A stretch of 41,452 bases of DNA from the IMG/VR virus record IMGVR_UViG_3300034168_000206, positions 1 to 41,452 of that record; one strand, given 5' to 3'. The translations under genes and the position numbers were made by a program. Positions 7,198-15,956 of this stretch are shown in pieces. The notes under the pieces are model-generated. The model saw only the letters and a list, made by a program, of their open reading frames with translations, ran no database searches and was not told where the DNA came from. Every line of letters starts with the position of its first letter. Position 1 is the stretch's first letter. The stretch comes from a virus.

Positions 7198-7952
7198 ACC
7201 TAGAGAATAAAGTTAGGCTAACAAAAGACATAGTTGTTTATAAAAATTTTATAAGCAAAGAGGATTGTCAAAAGATGATTCAAGCATTAGATGCTCAGGC
7301 AGATAATGGTGCACTCTCTTGGATGCCTATTTCATTTTATGAATCATACTCTTCTGTCCTTCCACAAGACAATGATCAAGAGTTGCTTGATGCTGAACTA
7401 TCTCCAACTATTTTTTCAGACATTGAAAAAACAATGCCAGAGGCAATTGCTTCAGTTCATGACTTAGATCCAAAGACAATTTCTAAGATTGGATACCATA
7501 CACAAAAGTGGGAGCCAGGAGCATACGCAAGAATTCACTCTGATAATACAGATGCTCAAGGAAATTCAGGAGCATTTACAAGAAGTCGTTATGCAGGGTT
7601 CCTATATCTAAACGATGACTTTGAAGGGGGACTGCTTAAGTTTCCAAGTCATAACATAGAGATTAAACCAGAAGTTGGAATGCTTGCTGTTTTTGACGGG
7701 GGATTTAGCAACATGCACGAAGTCTCCCTAATAGAAAGTGGAGTAAGATATACCATTGGATCTTTTTGGGATGACAGAGAAGAAGATGCTTACCCACAAG
7801 AATTAAGAGATGCCTGGGCTGCAGAAATGAAAGAGACTAGAGCAAAACAAGAAATTGAAAGAGCCGAATGGCAAGATCTTTTAAAAGAAGGATGGAAGTT
7901 GGATGCTGCTGGAAATAAATATAAGGTAGAAGATTTAGGGAATAATGTCTAA
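7194..7952 (+). CDS. 2OG-Fe(II) dioxygenase 5
   Basis: 252 residues, starting four bases before the end of dioxygenase 4. The triad is H115-x-D117 and H175, with R185 (S-G-V-R-Y) as anchor. The core strand is Y-L-N-D-D-F-E-G-G-L-L-K-F, with Leu replacing the usual Glu after Gly-Gly. The last ~60 residues (from D193) form a charged helical tail rich in Glu, Lys and Trp, similar in kind to the tail of dioxygenase 4. The pair may share a structural role for that tail. Confidence 0.85.
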   Translation: MNLENKVRLTKDIVVYKNFISKEDCQKMIQALDAQADNGALSWMPISFYESYSSVLPQDNDQELLDAELSPTIFSDIEKTMPEAIASVHDLDPKTISKIGYHTQKWEPGAYARIHSDNTDAQGNSGAFTRSRYAGFLYLNDDFEGGLLKFPSHNIEIKPEVGMLAVFDGGFSNMHEVSLIESGVRYTIGSFWDDREEDAYPQELRDAWAAEMKETRAKQEIERAEWQDLLKEGWKLDAAGNKYKVEDLGNNV

Positions 7953-8604
7953 TTTTCTAACAAGCATACTAAAAGAAAATAATTTTCAGGTTGAAGAAGT
8001 TACTGATGATATTGTTTTAGTTAAAGATTTTTTTTCTAAAGATGATCTAGATCAAGTTTTTAATATTATAGACTCAACTCCAAATGAAGAGTGGTTTATA
8101 GAATATCATGCTAACTTAAAAAACTTTTGTATGCAAAAATTTGGCAGAGATGATGTTGATAATTTAGTTGCAGAAGGTAAATTTGAAATAACTCAAAACT
8201 GGCAAGATAAAAATTTAAATATAGGACAACACCCATTTCAAAAAACCTTGTTCGATAGACTAAATAATTTAGTTCAAAATGTTGACAACACAATAGAGTT
8301 AAGTGGTTTTGCAACTATTCAAAGGATGCAAGAGGGTGTCGAGTTAAAAGCTCACACAGATCAAGATACAGATCCATCGATTAGGTACGCTGCCATTCTG
8401 TATTTAAATAATGATTATGTTGACGGAGAGTTGTTTTTTCCAAACAATGGCTTAGAGTTTAAGCCTGATCCTGGGTCAATGCTTATTTTTCCAGGCACAG
8501 CAGAATATAATCATGGAGTAAAGCATGTAGGTCCAGGACCAATTAGATATGTTTTGGTTGGATTTATTAAGGTTAAAAATTTTTATGATAACAATAAATA
8601 CTAA
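7945..8604 (+). CDS. 2OG-Fe(II) dioxygenase 6
   Basis: 219 residues, overlapping the previous gene by eight bases. The triad is H137-x-D139 (A-H-T-D-Q) and H190 (Y-N-H-G-V), with R201 as anchor. The core strand Y-L-N-N-D-Y-V-D-G-E-L-F-F is the most divergent of the set, with V-D replacing the usual E-G. There is no C-terminal extension. The active-site residues are all present, so it should be catalytically competent. Confidence 0.84.
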   Translation: MSNFLTSILKENNFQVEEVTDDIVLVKDFFSKDDLDQVFNIIDSTPNEEWFIEYHANLKNFCMQKFGRDDVDNLVAEGKFEITQNWQDKNLNIGQHPFQKTLFDRLNNLVQNVDNTIELSGFATIQRMQEGVELKAHTDQDTDPSIRYAAILYLNNDYVDGELFFPNNGLEFKPDPGSMLIFPGTAEYNHGVKHVGPGPIRYVLVGFIKVKNFYDNNKY

Positions 8605-8615
8605 AGGAGAAATAA

Positions 8616-9347
8616 ATGAATAAAGAACTACTAGACCCAAAGGTATACTATTATACTGACGCAATTGAAAATTTTGACAAATTTAAACAAGTTTGGAAAG
8701 AGTTAGACACTCTTGAGCAATATGATGAGTTAGGGGTAAATGTTTGGAACCCTTGGACATCTTCTAACGATAAAACTTTTATCTACGGAGAAACAAAAAC
8801 TTTTGATGCTAATGCAATAAGCAATCTTAGTGGAGATGTAGCAGAAAAAAGTAAATATATTTATGATGCCGTTATGACTACAATGTATAATGTTTGTAAA
8901 GACTATGCATCCTCTATGGGAGACTTTGATGAGCCAAGACTTTTTCCAACATTTAACATAAAAAAGTACAATACTGGAATGGCTATGGGGGCGCACTTTG
9001 ATCAACTCGATGGCGATAAGACATTGAGATATTCTTTGGTAATGTATTTAAACGATGACTGTGAAGGCGGAGAAATTTCTTTTCAGTTAAAGGACTATGA
9101 TGGTGGATGGACTAGCTCAGAAGGTTGGGTAAGTGGCGCACCAGCAGTAGAGTTAGACTATGATCTTGCAGTTGCAAACAAAGCTATTAGTTTTGGTGTA
9201 AAACCTAAAGAAAATAGCGTTGTAATATTTCCAGCATATGCTCCATATTTTCACACGGCACACACAGTTAAGTCTGGCGTAAAGTATATGATTCCTGGAC
9301 ATTGGATCCATAACAATATGGAGCTTAATCAAAGCCAGAGCATGTAA
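8616..9347 (+). CDS. 2OG-Fe(II) dioxygenase 7
   Basis: 243 residues, preceded by a strong AAAGGAGAAATAA ribosome site. The proximal ligands are H127-x-D129 (A-H-F-D-Q); the distal His is H213 or H216 (Y-F-H-T-A-H), and K223 takes the 2-oxoglutarate position. Between the core strand (Y-L-N-D-D-C-E-G-G-E) and the distal His lies a ~35-residue Trp/Gly/Ser insert (D-G-G-W-T-S-S-E-G-W) absent from the others. Its stop abuts the TTG start of the dehydrogenase, linking the two in expression. Confidence 0.83.
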   Translation: MNKELLDPKVYYYTDAIENFDKFKQVWKELDTLEQYDELGVNVWNPWTSSNDKTFIYGETKTFDANAISNLSGDVAEKSKYIYDAVMTTMYNVCKDYASSMGDFDEPRLFPTFNIKKYNTGMAMGAHFDQLDGDKTLRYSLVMYLNDDCEGGEISFQLKDYDGGWTSSEGWVSGAPAVELDYDLAVANKAISFGVKPKENSVVIFPAYAPYFHTAHTVKSGVKYMIPGHWIHNNMELNQSQSM

Positions 9348-10016
9348 TTGAAAACAGCAATTGTAACTGGAGCAAGTAAGGGTGTTGGATTAGCAACAGT
9401 TAAGCGCTTGTCTGAAAATGGGTATAAAGTAATTGCTGTTTCAAGAAACCTTTCAAAAGTCTCTGAACTAATATCTGATAATGTTGAGGTATATAATCTA
9501 GACATTACAGACTCTAAAGCAATAGAAGTGTTCTTTGAAAAATACAAAGACATTACTTTAGACCTTTTAGTTAATAATGCTGGAGGAGGGTCAGGCCCAA
9601 CTCATATTATTAATGAGACTCCAGAAAACTTTAGAAAAGCTTATGATATAAATGTAACTGGCCCTATGTACCTATCTCAACTATTTGCTCCATGTATGGA
9701 AAAGTCAGAGTCTCCAACAATTATCTTTATTACTTCTTTTGGAGGAAAGGTACCATATCGTGGTGGAGGAAACTATACAAATGCGAAGAGAGGTGAACGT
9801 GGTCTTATTGATACAATGAGACTTGAGTTTCCTCAATTTGGGATTAAGATTACAGAAATCTGTCCAGCAACTATTGATACCCAAGAACAAAAACGGGATC
9901 AAGCATTAACCGCAGAAGATTTAGCAGAAGCAATTTACTGGGTAGGATCATTACCAAGTCATGTTAATATAAATGAAATTGAAATCTGTCATATTCACAG
10001 CAGCAAGTATGGTTAA
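9348..10016 (+). CDS. Short-chain dehydrogenase/reductase
   Basis: 222 residues of the classical SDR family, which oxidise alcohols or reduce ketones with NAD(P). Visible motifs are T-G-A-S-K-G-V-G (7-14, cofactor loop), N-N-A-G (76-79), N102, catalytic S130 and Y143-x3-K147. R33 at the end of the second strand favours NADP(H). The start is TTG directly after the oxygenase stop; the cofactor motif begins six residues in, so no shorter start is possible. Placement suggests it acts on the same product as the oxygenases, for example oxidising a new hydroxyl to a ketone, but this is inference. SDRs are so broad that the substrate cannot be named. Confidence 0.85.
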   Translation: MKTAIVTGASKGVGLATVKRLSENGYKVIAVSRNLSKVSELISDNVEVYNLDITDSKAIEVFFEKYKDITLDLLVNNAGGGSGPTHIINETPENFRKAYDINVTGPMYLSQLFAPCMEKSESPTIIFITSFGGKVPYRGGGNYTNAKRGERGLIDTMRLEFPQFGIKITEICPATIDTQEQKRDQALTAEDLAEAIYWVGSLPSHVNINEIEICHIHSSKYG

Positions 10017-10060
10017 CTATTTCTTTATAACACTTTTGTTATATAAAAGTGCTAACCATA
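10008..10060 (+). promoter_or_regulatory. Nested inverted repeats after dehydrogenase gene
   Basis: An outer perfect 8-base pair of arms, TATGGTTA (10008-10015) and TAACCATA (10053-10060), encloses an inner perfect 7-base pair, CACTTTT (10031-10037) and AAAAGTG (10045-10051). The left outer arm overlaps the last codons and stop of the dehydrogenase. No T-tract follows, so it is not a classical terminator. It may protect the 3' end of the oxygenase message or bind a regulator. Confidence 0.45.
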
Positions 10061-10089
10061 AACAATAACTTTATAGATTGAAATCAAGC

Positions 10090-10148
10090 GTAGAATTGTT
10101 TTAAATTACCTGCTATACTTAGGAGTACTTTCAATTCTACAAAGTACT
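10090..10148 (+). promoter_or_regulatory. Ribonucleotide reductase promoter with interlocked inverted repeats
   Basis: TGC-TATACT (10111-10119) is an extended -10. It sits at the centre of a perfect 9-base inverted repeat, GTAGAATTG (10090-10098) and CAATTCTAC (10132-10140). A second perfect 8-base repeat, AGTACTTT (10124-10131) and AAAGTACT (10141-10148), uses the right arm of the first as its loop. If transcription starts near 10124-10126, the RNA begins with this hairpin. The layout suggests an operator over the promoter, a 5' stabilising hairpin, or both. Confidence 0.55.
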
Positions 10149-10178
10149 AATACAATAATAGAAAGGTGGCATACTTAA

Positions 10179-12209
10179 ATGTCAGATGTTTTTTCATTTC
10201 GTTTATCAGAGGATTTTGTAACAAAATATAGTAATACTCCAGCACCGTTTGGATTTGCAGATGCGGGGGAAAACTCTTTAGGAGAAATTACTTTTATTCG
10301 TACCTATTCTCGTGTAAAAGAAGACGGAACAAAAGAACGTTGGCACGAAGTTTGTCGTCGTGTTATTGAAGGCATGTATTCAGTTCAAAAAAATCATGCT
10401 AAAGATAATCGTCTAGGCTGGAATGACAATAAAGCTCAGAAGTCTGCACAAGAAGCATTCCAAAGAATGTTTGAATTAAAGTGGACCCCTCCAGGTCGTG
10501 GTATGTGGACATTTGGAACAGCCATGACTATGGAAAAGAAAAACTCAGCAGCGCTACAAAACTGTGCAATGGTTTCTACAAAAGACCTTGACAAGAATGA
10601 TCCAGGGGCTTTGTTTGCTTGGGTTATGGATGCCTTAATGCTTGGTATTGGTGTAGGGTTTGACACAATAGGACAAGAGAAGAATTTTTCTATTTATGCT
10701 CCAACAGAACCAGCAGTTATCTTTGAAATTCCAGATACTCGTGAGGGCTGGGTAGAATCAGTACGTATACTATTAAACTCTTACCTAAGATCAAATCAAC
10801 CTATCCAAAAGTTTAATTATGACCTTATCAGACCTCTAGGAGCACCAATTAAGGGCTTTGGAGGGGTCGCTAGCGGTCCAGCACCACTCATTGCATTACA
10901 CGATAAGATCAATCATGTCATAGGCTCTAGAGCAGGGGAAATCCTAGATTCTCGTGCTATTACAGACATCGTCAACCTTATTGGAACATGTGTTGTTTCA
11001 GGAAATGTCCGTCGTTCTGCAACCTTAGCTTTAGGTGCTCCAGGAGATGAAGATTTTATTAATTTAAAAAACCCAGAAGTATTCCCAGAACGTAACTCCT
11101 ATGATTCAGATAATCCAGGATGGGCATGGATGTCTAATAATTCTATTGCAGCAACAGTTGGAATGGATTATGAAAAATATACAGATTTAATTGTAAACAA
11201 TGGAGAGCCAGGTTTTATTTGGCTTGATGTTGCTCGTAACTATGGTCGTCTTGCAGATCCAGCGGATGGAAAAGACTATCGTGTTATGGGCTTTAATCCT
11301 TGTGCGGAGCAGCCATTAGAATCATACGAACTTTGTACACTTGTAGAAGTGCACTTAAACCGTCATGATTCCAAGGAGGACTTCCTCAAGACATTAAAGT
11401 TTGCTTACCTTTATGGTAAGACTGTAACTCTTCTTCCAACACATTGGCAGCAAACAAACGGTATTATGCAACGCAACCGTCGTATTGGTACATCTCTTAC
11501 TGGTATTGCATCATTTGCAGATCAAAATGGATTACCAATTGTTCGTGAATGGATGGACGAAGGTTATAACAAGATACGTTATTATGATAAAAAATATTCA
11601 GAGTGGTTGTGTGTTCGTGAATCAATTCGTGTAACAACTGTTAAGCCATCTGGATCAGTTTCAATTCTTTCTGGTGCAACCCCTGGGGTTCACTGGGGAC
11701 CTGGAGGAAACTTCTTCCTTCGTGCTATTCGTTTTGGAAACACAGATCCAATGCTTCATTTGTTTAAAGCAGCAGGGTATAAAATTGAAGACGATCTAGT
11801 ATCAGCAAACACATCAGTAGTTTATTTCCCAGTTAAATCAGGTCATCCAAGATCTGAAAAGGATGTAACCCTGTTTGAAAAGATAAACCTTGCTGCAACA
11901 GCTCAAAAGTATTGGTCTGACAATGGAGTATCTGTAACTCTATCCTTTGATAAGGAGACAGAGTCAAAGCATGTTCCAACAGTTTTGCATATGTACGAGG
12001 GACAACTAAAGGCAGTATCATTCCTTCCAATGGGAAATCATACTTATCCACAACAGCCATATACTCAGATCACAGAAGAAGAATATGATTACTATGTTGG
12101 TCGTATCGGTCATATTGATTTCTCTGCTATTTATGACGGGGTAGATAATCTTGAGGCACTTGGCGAAAGCTATTGCACTACAGACTACTGTGAGATTAAA
12201 ATTAAATAG
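10179..12209 (+). CDS. nrdJ: Class II (B12-dependent) ribonucleotide reductase, monomeric type
   Basis: 676 residues. It makes deoxyribonucleotides using adenosylcobalamin, needing neither O2 nor a second subunit. Active-site residues match the Lactobacillus leichmannii triphosphate reductase pattern: C129 (N-C-A-M), then N-P-C375-A-E377-Q and C386 (E-L-C-T-L), with the C-terminal redox pair C666 and C671 (C-T-T-D-Y-C). The R-R-S-A-T-L-A-L-G stretch (278-286) matches the loop joining specificity and active sites. Length is slightly below the ~740-residue reference. It has a private promoter and ~53-base leader with GAAAGGTGG before ATG. Arginine is written mainly as CGT, unlike the AGA-rich oxygenases. 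It supplies DNA precursors during infection and depends on host cobalamin. Confidence 0.93.
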   Translation: MSDVFSFRLSEDFVTKYSNTPAPFGFADAGENSLGEITFIRTYSRVKEDGTKERWHEVCRRVIEGMYSVQKNHAKDNRLGWNDNKAQKSAQEAFQRMFELKWTPPGRGMWTFGTAMTMEKKNSAALQNCAMVSTKDLDKNDPGALFAWVMDALMLGIGVGFDTIGQEKNFSIYAPTEPAVIFEIPDTREGWVESVRILLNSYLRSNQPIQKFNYDLIRPLGAPIKGFGGVASGPAPLIALHDKINHVIGSRAGEILDSRAITDIVNLIGTCVVSGNVRRSATLALGAPGDEDFINLKNPEVFPERNSYDSDNPGWAWMSNNSIAATVGMDYEKYTDLIVNNGEPGFIWLDVARNYGRLADPADGKDYRVMGFNPCAEQPLESYELCTLVEVHLNRHDSKEDFLKTLKFAYLYGKTVTLLPTHWQQTNGIMQRNRRIGTSLTGIASFADQNGLPIVREWMDEGYNKIRYYDKKYSEWLCVRESIRVTTVKPSGSVSILSGATPGVHWGPGGNFFLRAIRFGNTDPMLHLFKAAGYKIEDDLVSANTSVVYFPVKSGHPRSEKDVTLFEKINLAATAQKYWSDNGVSVTLSFDKETESKHVPTVLHMYEGQLKAVSFLPMGNHTYPQQPYTQITEEEYDYYVGRIGHIDFSAIYDGVDNLEALGESYCTTDYCEIKIK

Positions 12210-12217
12210 GTCTTCTG

Positions 12218-12226
12218 TGGTAAAAT
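12218..12226 (+). promoter_or_regulatory. Extended -10 TGGTAAAAT
   Basis: TGG-TAAAAT lies 14 bases before the ATG at 12241, with TAGGAG between. The predicted start falls close to the ribosome site, so only a very short leader would be made. One mismatch to the local consensus lowers confidence. Confidence 0.4.
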
Positions 12227-12240
12227 AGGTTAGGAGAACT

Positions 12241-15200
12241 ATGACTAACCCATCTAACTTATATGCTGAAAAGATTTTTGCGGAACATCCATTGGCTTTG
12301 TGGGCACTGGATGATAAGGTTGACTATATATCTTTAATCACTGAGTCTCAAAGAAATCTATCAAACTGGACAATAACTAATGGGTCTTCAGAGTCATTCA
12401 CCTTTGATTATCCAGTGTTTGATCAGCCCTTTCCAGAAAGTTATATTGGTTTATTTTCTGCCGATGTACCCTCTAACCCTATAGAGCAAATAGTTGCAAT
12501 AAGCGATGACATCTTAAACTTTAACGACTTCAGCTCTGAACTGTCAACATTTTCTGTAGGAGCTTGCTTATATTCTTTAAGTCCATATATTAATAGCGTT
12601 GAAATTGGATATGAGTATTACGATACAACAACCTCTTCTACTGTACAACACTTAAAAAGTTTTGACATATCGTTAACAGATCAGTGGTTTTTTATTTCTG
12701 AAACCTTTGGTATTCTTCCAGAAAGCGCAACAGTTAGAATTGTTGTTAAAATAAACTATTTGTCTGGATCGTTATCTGCAGAAGACTACTTGTTTTTAAT
12801 TAATGGAATTTCTTTGGGTCAATGGAGTGAAGAGTTTCAGTCGTATTCTTTAGGAATCAACCCTCAAACCTTGCCTGCTGGAATTTTTTCATCTACAACA
12901 AAAGGAATTAAAGCATATTCTTATGGATTAGAAGAAGAGTTTGGATACTACTTAACTGAGAATGAAACACTTTTATCTAAAAATTCAGGACTGCCAATTG
13001 TTTATGGATCTTCTAATGTTACGGCCTTATCGCCAAGTTCTAATGGTATGCCATCTTTAATAATTCCAGGCAAAGGCTTTTTAAATAAAATTGGTCAATA
13101 CAAAGACTATACTTTTGAGATGTGGTTAAAAGTAGCCGTAGACTCTACAGAACCTAAAAAAATATTTGGAAATCTTAGGGGAGACAACGGTCTATGGGTT
13201 GATGGTTCTTTCCTTATCCTTAAAATAGGATCAAGTCTTGGGTCTTATTTTGTTGGCGAGTGGGACAGGCCCATGCTAATCCACATAACTGTTTCAGAGA
13301 ATAACTCTTCTTTATTGGTTAATGGAGAAGAAGTAATCTCTCTAACTTATCTAAGCACAGATCTAGAATTTCCAGAAATTTATTCCGACACCCTAAGTAA
13401 TGACTGGCTTGGCTTTTGGTCTTATGACGACGTCTATCCTTTTCAAATTGATTGTGTTGCAATTTATCCTTACAGAGTTTCTTCTATTGTTGCAACAAGA
13501 AGGTTTGTATATGGACAAGGAGTTGAGTTTCCAGAAGGGATAAATCAGTCTTATAGCGGAACGTCTGTTTTTATTGACTATCCTTTTGCAGACTATACAA
13601 ACAACTACTCTTATCCTAATATGGCTAGTTGGAATCAAGGATCTGTTGATAACCTTACAACTAATAATGGAATTTTATCAACCCCAGAATACTTCCTGCC
13701 AGACATTGTTGTAAGTAATAAGACTGATCAAGATTTTTATTCAGATAATGCGTCTAGTCAAAATGAATCTGACCTATTCTTTTCTTTATATCCTGGAGGT
13801 CTAGATTCTTGGGACTACTCAGAAGGATATCTTTTATTTAATAATTTAAGTTTTTTACAAGAAGAAATTAAATGTTTCTATGGAATATTTAAATCTAAGT
13901 CTCCAGCAATTAATGAAATTCTTATTTACATTGACTCAGCAGACTCAAATGACTATTTTGAAATTTCTTTAAATGGCAGTGTAATTTCTTATAAGTTGAA
14001 TTATAATGGAATCTTAGAAACAGTATATCAATCGTATGGATATTCAACGGGAGAAACATTTGTTTCTGGAATTCATATAGACTCCTTTGTAAGTCATTTT
14101 GGTGGAAACGTAGCCTCATTTTTTGGTAATCGTGGGAGTTTAAGACCTTATGTCGGTGGCAAAAAAGAACTAGAGAATACTTTTAAAGGAAATATCTATA
14201 ATGTAGGATTCTCTAATAATAAAAACTATCAGCAAATTAAAGATTTTTTTAACGACATTGGCGTTCCAGTAAACTATGAGAATGTTTTTAATTTATACGG
14301 TAGCCTTGTAGACTATGATGCTGGAGAAACTTACTTTGGCAATCAGGCGTCTTATTGGCAGTTTTTATTAAACGGAGGGACTCCTTCAGGGTTTTCAACT
14401 TATATGCTTATTAACCATACAGCAAGCTACACCCTGTCTCCAGTATTATACTTTGGCGAATATAGTTTAGATATTGATATTAATGGTTCCTGGAAAGACT
14501 ATCTTCCACTTTCTTATTTTGCTCAATACGTAAAGAATGCAAAAGACGATTTTTATTACGATTTAGATTTTTTGCAATTTAATATTAACTACCCAGAACC
14601 TTCAAAGTTTGTTGAAGATCAATCTTCTGGCACTTGGACATATCAAGAACTTAAAGAGCAATACGCAATTCCTGTACAAAGAACATATGAGTCACTAGAT
14701 AATCAACTTTATACAGGGTACAACGATTATTCAGATTTGCAAAACAAGTCAATAAAAAACTATAAGTATGACACCTCTACATCAATGGTAAAGACCCATA
14801 TATCATTTGAGTACTTATCTTCTGGAGCCAATGCAATAGATGAATTTTTTACCTATGCTGAGCTAGCTCCTAAAGAAGGAGTTATTGAACCAGGGACCAA
14901 TTGGATAAACACAAAGTATGAAGTAGTTAATAATACAATCTTGTATCCTCCAAAAACTTCAGACATTTTAGATATTGCTGTAGTAACGCATGTTGACTTT
15001 ACTGTTAAATCCTCTTTAAAGAAAAGGGTTAATATTAAAAGTTTACAACTTTGCTCTCAAGCCTTTAATGATGTTTCTCCAAATCCTATTGGTACAAGAT
15101 TTGGAACTTCTATTTATCCATACAAAAAGACAGGGATTTACTATGACTATAAAAGTCCAAACCCTTTTACCATATACAAAGGAAGCTCTCCATATTTATA

Positions 15201-15954
15201 CACAACAAGGCATAGCGGTATAGAGTTAAAAGGAACTTATGACCCAATAGTTAATCGTGGAGTATCAATTCCAATAAATCAAAACGCAGTAAGCTCGTTT
15301 AAGGTTATTGCAATTCAGGCAGCAATTAGATATACTCAAGACTTTTTCCCTTTTGCAGCAACAGAAATATTTGAGATTGAGTCACGGGATAAGGTAATTA
15401 AAATTTATATGGTCGCCAATGATCCACAGGGTAGAAGAGCAAAACTCTATGCTGTTGATTCCTACAGTGGACAGATTTCAAATGATATTGGATTTTACTG
15501 GAATGGTAAGGTTGTTAAAGAGCCTATAATTACCACCAAGGATTGGGGCTTCTTAGGTCTTTCATTTATTAATGCTCTTAATTTTTCAAATATTGTGGGA
15601 TCAATTAAAATAACTGGACCAATTTTAACTAATACTATTTCTTATTATCAATCAACAAATTTACAAGAAAAGCAAAAGGTAGTAAATAGGCCATGGTTTA
15701 AAGTCAAGACAGATATATCTACTGAGCTTGACTGGAATTACTGGGATTCACCAAGCGTAACTTGGAATAATGTTTTGATTCTTGCCTCTAGCAGTTATTA
15801 TGGGGTAGATCCATCAATTATTTATAAGATTTACACAGGAACCAACAAGATCATTGTGGGAGACGGTCCAGATAAGATTTTAAAGTTTGGGTCTTACCAA
15901 TATCTATTCTATCAAGATGTTTTATGGACAAGCAACACAGAGAATGCTATCTAA
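12241..15954 (+). CDS. Large lectin-like minor tail protein
   Basis: 1237 residues, with TAGGAG before ATG. The opening L-Y-A-E-K-I-F-A-E-H-P-L-A-L-W-A-L-D-D is of a type I recall from minor tail proteins of actinobacteriophages. Residues ~281-425 (F-E-M-W-L-K ... L-L-V-N-G-E-E ... Y-R-V-S-S) fit a concanavalin/LamG-like jelly roll, a carbohydrate-binding fold. A second, weaker stretch of the same kind lies near 585-690. The protein is rich in Tyr, Ser, Asn and Phe, as in beta-structured adhesins, with no signal peptide. It probably helps bind host surface glycans at the tail or capsid. Its place before the portal gene, away from the other tail genes, is unusual. Confidence 0.7.
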   Translation: MTNPSNLYAEKIFAEHPLALWALDDKVDYISLITESQRNLSNWTITNGSSESFTFDYPVFDQPFPESYIGLFSADVPSNPIEQIVAISDDILNFNDFSSELSTFSVGACLYSLSPYINSVEIGYEYYDTTTSSTVQHLKSFDISLTDQWFFISETFGILPESATVRIVVKINYLSGSLSAEDYLFLINGISLGQWSEEFQSYSLGINPQTLPAGIFSSTTKGIKAYSYGLEEEFGYYLTENETLLSKNSGLPIVYGSSNVTALSPSSNGMPSLIIPGKGFLNKIGQYKDYTFEMWLKVAVDSTEPKKIFGNLRGDNGLWVDGSFLILKIGSSLGSYFVGEWDRPMLIHITVSENNSSLLVNGEEVISLTYLSTDLEFPEIYSDTLSNDWLGFWSYDDVYPFQIDCVAIYPYRVSSIVATRRFVYGQGVEFPEGINQSYSGTSVFIDYPFADYTNNYSYPNMASWNQGSVDNLTTNNGILSTPEYFLPDIVVSNKTDQDFYSDNASSQNESDLFFSLYPGGLDSWDYSEGYLLFNNLSFLQEEIKCFYGIFKSKSPAINEILIYIDSADSNDYFEISLNGSVISYKLNYNGILETVYQSYGYSTGETFVSGIHIDSFVSHFGGNVASFFGNRGSLRPYVGGKKELENTFKGNIYNVGFSNNKNYQQIKDFFNDIGVPVNYENVFNLYGSLVDYDAGETYFGNQASYWQFLLNGGTPSGFSTYMLINHTASYTLSPVLYFGEYSLDIDINGSWKDYLPLSYFAQYVKNAKDDFYYDLDFLQFNINYPEPSKFVEDQSSGTWTYQELKEQYAIPVQRTYESLDNQLYTGYNDYSDLQNKSIKNYKYDTSTSMVKTHISFEYLSSGANAIDEFFTYAELAPKEGVIEPGTNWINTKYEVVNNTILYPPKTSDILDIAVVTHVDFTVKSSLKKRVNIKSLQLCSQAFNDVSPNPIGTRFGTSIYPYKKTGIYYDYKSPNPFTIYKGSSPYLYTTRHSGIELKGTYDPIVNRGVSIPINQNAVSSFKVIAIQAAIRYTQDFFPFAATEIFEIESRDKVIKIYMVANDPQGRRAKLYAVDSYSGQISNDIGFYWNGKVVKEPIITTKDWGFLGLSFINALNFSNIVGSIKITGPILTNTISYYQSTNLQEKQKVVNRPWFKVKTDISTELDWNYWDSPSVTWNNVLILASSSYYGVDPSIIYKIYTGTNKIIVGDGPDKILKFGSYQYLFYQDVLWTSNTENAI

Positions 15955-15956
15955 TA

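Noticed and set aside
10120-10178. Cobalamin riboswitch before the B12-dependent reductase
   Set aside because: The leader is only about 55 bases, far shorter than a cobalamin riboswitch, and no B12-box-like sequence was seen.
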